From contig CAYSLJ010000191.1 of the NCBI GenBank assembly GCA_964431735.1, positions 1-13,012 of the forward strand: DNA of 13,012 nucleotides, given 5' to 3'. Numbering within the stretch: position 1 is the first letter of the stretch; each line of letters begins with the position of its first letter. A program made the translations under genes and the position numbers. Shown here piece after piece: positions 10,867-13,012 of the stretch. The DNA is from CALARM01 sp964431735. Lineage in GTDB: Bacteria; Vulcanimicrobiota; SpSt-956; JAKJGF01. The notes under the pieces are model-generated. The model saw nothing but the letters and a program-made list of their open reading frames with translations, was not told the origin of the DNA and did no database searches.

Positions 10867-12498
10867 ATGATGAAAATCAGAACATTACTATTTATAACTT
10901 TTCTTCTTATATGTATAAGCCCCTTACATGCACTTAATGAGAAATCCATTTCTGCCAGAGCAGATTATATAACCTATAATCCTGAGAAGATCATTTTTGT
11001 GGCAAACGGGGATGCTACAGTATCTTTTCAGGGTCTTGAACTTACAGCAGGAACAATCTGTATGGATGGAGCCAATTCCCGTATTGTTGCTTCCAATAAT
11101 GTATTCCTCAGATCCGAACTGGGAGAAATCAGCTGTTCTTCCATTTCTATCAATTTATATAATAAGAAGTGTTATATGATCACATCTGACGAAGATAAAC
11201 CTAAAGTTCAGTTCGATGCGGCTACTTTTCAGATAACGGGAACGGTAACAGATTTCCCGAAGGGCACATTTTTCATTGAAAATATAGTAAATTCAGACGT
11301 ATGTGTTACAGGAACAGAGATAGTAGTACACCCGAATGAAACTGCTCAGATAAGACCTGCAGCTTTCTGGGTAAATGGTAACCGCTCTATGGAACTTCCT
11401 TTTTATTCCTTTACTATAGGAGCAGGTTCTACTTATGCCAGTCCGAGAGTGGCCTATACCGACCTGGGTGCTACCATTGACATACCTGTTATTGTATCTC
11501 TCGAAGAAAAATCTATGTCAATAGCCCATATGAAATATAATGGTGATGCAGGTTTCAGTGTCAGTCTGGAACATCAACAGCGTTTTTCCGATAATGCAAA
11601 TGCTACAGTGTATCTTGATGATGTAAACAGCGATAAATACAGAAAAGCACGAATGATTTACCGTCATAAATTTGGCACTCAAACTGACGGAACTCTGAAT
11701 GTAGACTGGCAGAATAATAAAGATCTTGATGTATTTTTCAATATGAGTCACAGATTCAGTCATTCTTATCTTACTTTCAATCTGAAAACTCAGAATGCAG
11801 TGAGTCAAACGGAAGGTAATCCTACTTCTTTCGATCTTTCATGGAGACAGACACCTGATGATTTTCTCGGCTCACCTGTTATATATTCCTTTTCTGCAGG
11901 TCTTGCCATGACGGGAACACAATACGACAAACCGGGAGTATGGAATAAAAATATCGGCTTAAACCTTACTCATAAACCCATAAAATTAGGAGAAACCAGT
12001 TCCCTTATTTTTGGCGCCGGAGATACTATGAGCTGGCTTTCAAATGGTGAAAATAGAAATAATATTACCGGAAATATGACTCTTAATATAGGGACAAAAT
12101 TCAGTGTTGATGCCTATCTTAACCGGTATTCTTATGATTATAACGGCTTGAGCAGTAAACTCCTATCAGGCAATATAGGAGTAACAACAAGATTTACAAA
12201 TGAATTTTCTACCCGTCTTGCCTATTCTTTTGTTCAGTATGATGCAGCTATGGCAACAGGGAATTTTTCATATTCCACCAGATTGATGAGATGCGGTTTT
12301 AATTATAATCCGTCACAGAATTTTCAGCTCAGCCTTGAAGGCACCTATGACCTTCAGTTATCCAGGATGCGTTATGCTCAGGGAAATGTAAGGTTTAGAG
12401 TCGGAAAATATTTCTTCTTAACCCTTCGCCCCTATTATGATTTTATAATAGATAAAAGCACCTTTAATTTTCAGGTAGATCCTATTTTAGGACAGTAA
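10867..12498 (+). CDS. LptA/LptD (OstA)-like outer-membrane protein
   Basis: The protein of about 543 residues has a signal peptide (about 1-22, ending PLHA) and mature sequence from LNEKS. Residues about 30-110 match the repeating strands of the LptA/OstA fold (ADYITYNPEKIIFVANGDATVSF, then LTAGTICMD, NNVFLRSELGEISCSSI). The segment AQIRPAAFWVNGNRSMELPFYSF (160-182) matches the join to the barrel in LptD-like proteins. The remainder alternates polar and hydrophobic residues in many strands, as in an outer-membrane barrel. LptD places lipopolysaccharide in the outer leaflet; classical LptD is longer (about 780 residues in E. coli), so this is a shorter relative or paralogue. The tandem ATGs at 10867 and 10870 give the better signal peptide. 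A GTG at 10822 within a heptad array would add 15 residues and has a better ribosome site. It is separated from the previous gene by a terminator. Confidence 0.82.
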   Translation: MMKIRTLLFITFLLICISPLHALNEKSISARADYITYNPEKIIFVANGDATVSFQGLELTAGTICMDGANSRIVASNNVFLRSELGEISCSSISINLYNKKCYMITSDEDKPKVQFDAATFQITGTVTDFPKGTFFIENIVNSDVCVTGTEIVVHPNETAQIRPAAFWVNGNRSMELPFYSFTIGAGSTYASPRVAYTDLGATIDIPVIVSLEEKSMSIAHMKYNGDAGFSVSLEHQQRFSDNANATVYLDDVNSDKYRKARMIYRHKFGTQTDGTLNVDWQNNKDLDVFFNMSHRFSHSYLTFNLKTQNAVSQTEGNPTSFDLSWRQTPDDFLGSPVIYSFSAGLAMTGTQYDKPGVWNKNIGLNLTHKPIKLGETSSLIFGAGDTMSWLSNGENRNNITGNMTLNIGTKFSVDAYLNRYSYDYNGLSSKLLSGNIGVTTRFTNEFSTRLAYSFVQYDAAMATGNFSYSTRLMRCGFNYNPSQNFQLSLEGTYDLQLSRMRYAQGNVRFRVGKYFFLTLRPYYDFIIDKSTFNFQVDPILGQ

Positions 12499-12507
12499 GT
12501 TTGTTTT

Positions 12508-12627
12508 ATGTTAATGACAGGAATATTCATTCACGGTTTAACCTATGGTGTTATAAACGGGTATAAGAAGTTGTCAGGACATAACTACATCATATTTAAA
12601 GTTTATATTGTGACGCGTAAAGCATGA
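12508..12627 (+). CDS. Possible 39-residue ORF ending inside a heptad array
   Basis: An ATG at 12508 opens 39 codons in the same frame as the preceding OstA-like gene, 9 bp beyond that gene's stop codon. The product reads MLMTGIFIHGLTYGV, then a short polar middle, then FKVYIVTRKA. Its last five residues and its TGA (12625-12627) are encoded by the heptad repeat. No Shine-Dalgarno is visible, and I recognise no family. It may be a decayed gene piece. Confidence 0.2.
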   Translation: MLMTGIFIHGLTYGVINGYKKLSGHNYIIFKVYIVTRKA

Positions 12628-12630
12628 CGC
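12610..12630 (+). repeat. Three-unit GTGACGC-type heptad array (array F)
   Basis: The units are GTGACGC, then GTAAAGC, then ATGACGC. They carry TGA, TAA and TGA at 12611, 12618 and 12625, so each frame receives a stop even though the middle unit has diverged. The consensus is the reverse complement of the plus-strand units at 5663-5683 and 7351-7364. Confidence 0.75.
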
Positions 12631-12694
12631 GAGAATACAAATCGTTCTAATAAGTTGCGGGAGTTATTTTTCTTACAGTTCTAAGTAATTAAGA

Positions 12695-12715
12695 AAACCT
12701 GTCCCCTGAAACCTG
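12695..12715 (+). repeat. Three-unit NNNCCTG heptad tract (array G)
   Basis: CCTG recurs at 12698, 12705 and 12712 with 7-bp spacing, in units AAACCTG, TCCCCTG and AAACCTG. Two of the three are followed by A, giving TGA at 12707 and 12714. AAGAAAA (12691-12697) and TTTTCTT (12717-12723) flank it as an inverted repeat. It is weaker and of another sequence type than the GTGA arrays. Confidence 0.45.
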
Positions 12716-12780
12716 ATTTTCTTCTTTGCAGATACATATATTAAATTTCTTCCTGGCTGAAGTATCGATACATAAGATAA

Positions 12781-12918
12781 AATGAGACAGAGCCGGTACT
12801 TTTAAAGAGTTTCCAGAATAATTTAGGAGTTACCATCGGAAGAGCCACTCCTTTCCTTGGATTCCCATATATCAATTCCGACCTCAAGAATGTAATTAAG
12901 ATTACATTAAGAGTATAA
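12781..12918 (+). pseudogene. C-terminal gene remnant without a start codon
   Basis: Forty-five codons are open between an in-frame TAA (12778-12780) and a TAA at 12916, with no ATG, GTG or TTG near the front. The translated end, LGVTIGRATPFLGFP then LKNVIKITLRV, alternates hydrophobic and polar residues and looks like the closing strands of a beta-rich protein. I infer the tail of a gene whose front has been lost. The parent family is not recognised. Confidence 0.35.
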
Positions 12919-12947
12919 CATATTAAAAAGGAGTTTACAAGAGGGAT

Positions 12948-13001
12948 ATGGATACGTTTAGAGTAATTCTAAAAAGTCTTGTCCTAAATATTACAAATTG
13001 A
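12948..13001 (+). CDS. Possible 17-residue peptide ORF
   Basis: ATG at 12948 encodes MDTFRVILKSLVLNITN before TGA. A GAGGG lies only 2 bp upstream and an AAGGAG (12929-12934) 13 bp upstream; neither spacing is ideal. It may equally be the start of a gene disrupted by an early stop. The evidence is thin. Confidence 0.15.
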   Translation: MDTFRVILKSLVLNITN

Positions 13002-13012
13002 CCTCACCTCTT

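Larger units (their letters stand above)
12499..13012 (+). other. 514-bp terminal stretch without a normal-sized gene
   Basis: The rest of the window holds a 39-codon ORF ending in a heptad array (12508-12627), a second period-7 tract (12695-12715), a 45-codon open stretch with no start codon (12781-12918), and a 17-codon ORF (12948-13001). A GTATCGATAC palindrome lies at 12762-12771. The last bases resemble one heptad unit (GAGGTGA on the minus strand) and may be the edge of another array. I see no terminator or promoter I would defend. Confidence 0.5.

Overview
The window reads as a stretch of chromosome from an AT-rich, Gram-negative-type (diderm) bacterium. Diderm architecture is inferred from an LptA/LptD-like outer-membrane protein with a predicted beta-barrel, a CsgG/FlgT-like secreted protein and a lipoprotein-type solute-binding protein. 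A pseudokinase fused to an FGE-sulfatase domain, an HD-GYP protein and several unknown proteins suggest an uncultured lineage rich in signalling genes. I cannot fix the phylum from the sequence. The standard genetic code fits, with TAA, TAG and TGA all ending genes. I see no rRNA, tRNA, CRISPR array, transposase or phage gene.

Layout. An HD-GYP-type cyclic-di-GMP phosphodiesterase lies on the minus strand at 86-1258. A 290-bp divergent intergenic region follows, with good promoter candidates in both directions. On the plus strand come a DUF6263-like all-beta protein (1549-2250) and two unrecognised cytoplasmic proteins (2402-3025 and about 3115-3750). Then comes a structured leader and a zinc-ribbon/pseudokinase/FGE-sulfatase fusion (4011-5639), a peptide-type solute-binding lipoprotein (5692-7263) and a DppB/OppB-type permease (7412-8377). 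The stretch 8378-8814 holds no normal-sized gene. It has a 23-codon amphipathic-peptide ORF behind a strong Shine-Dalgarno and what look like decayed gene pieces, one resembling the start of Obg. Next are a secreted CsgG/FlgT-like protein with invasin-like Ig domains (8815-10722), a strong terminator, and an LptA/LptD-like outer-membrane protein (about 10867-12498). The last 514 bp hold only short ORFs and fragments.

How the genes fit together. The binding protein and permease look like part of one oligopeptide importer. The second permease and the ATPases are absent here, so the system is either split across the genome or broken. The two envelope proteins are separated by a terminator and are probably transcribed independently. 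The HD-GYP protein should lower cyclic di-GMP in response to a membrane signal.

The most distinctive feature is a dispersed set of short tandem repeats with an exact 7-bp period. They occupy gene boundaries, and nearly every unit contains TGA or TAA on one strand. Because 7 is not a multiple of 3, three units place a stop in all three frames. Several genes end inside such an array, and two genes begin just after one without a visible Shine-Dalgarno. The arrays resemble in type the heptanucleotide short tandemly repeated repetitive (STRR) sequences known from cyanobacteria, but the shared stop-codon property and gene-end placement deserve testing.
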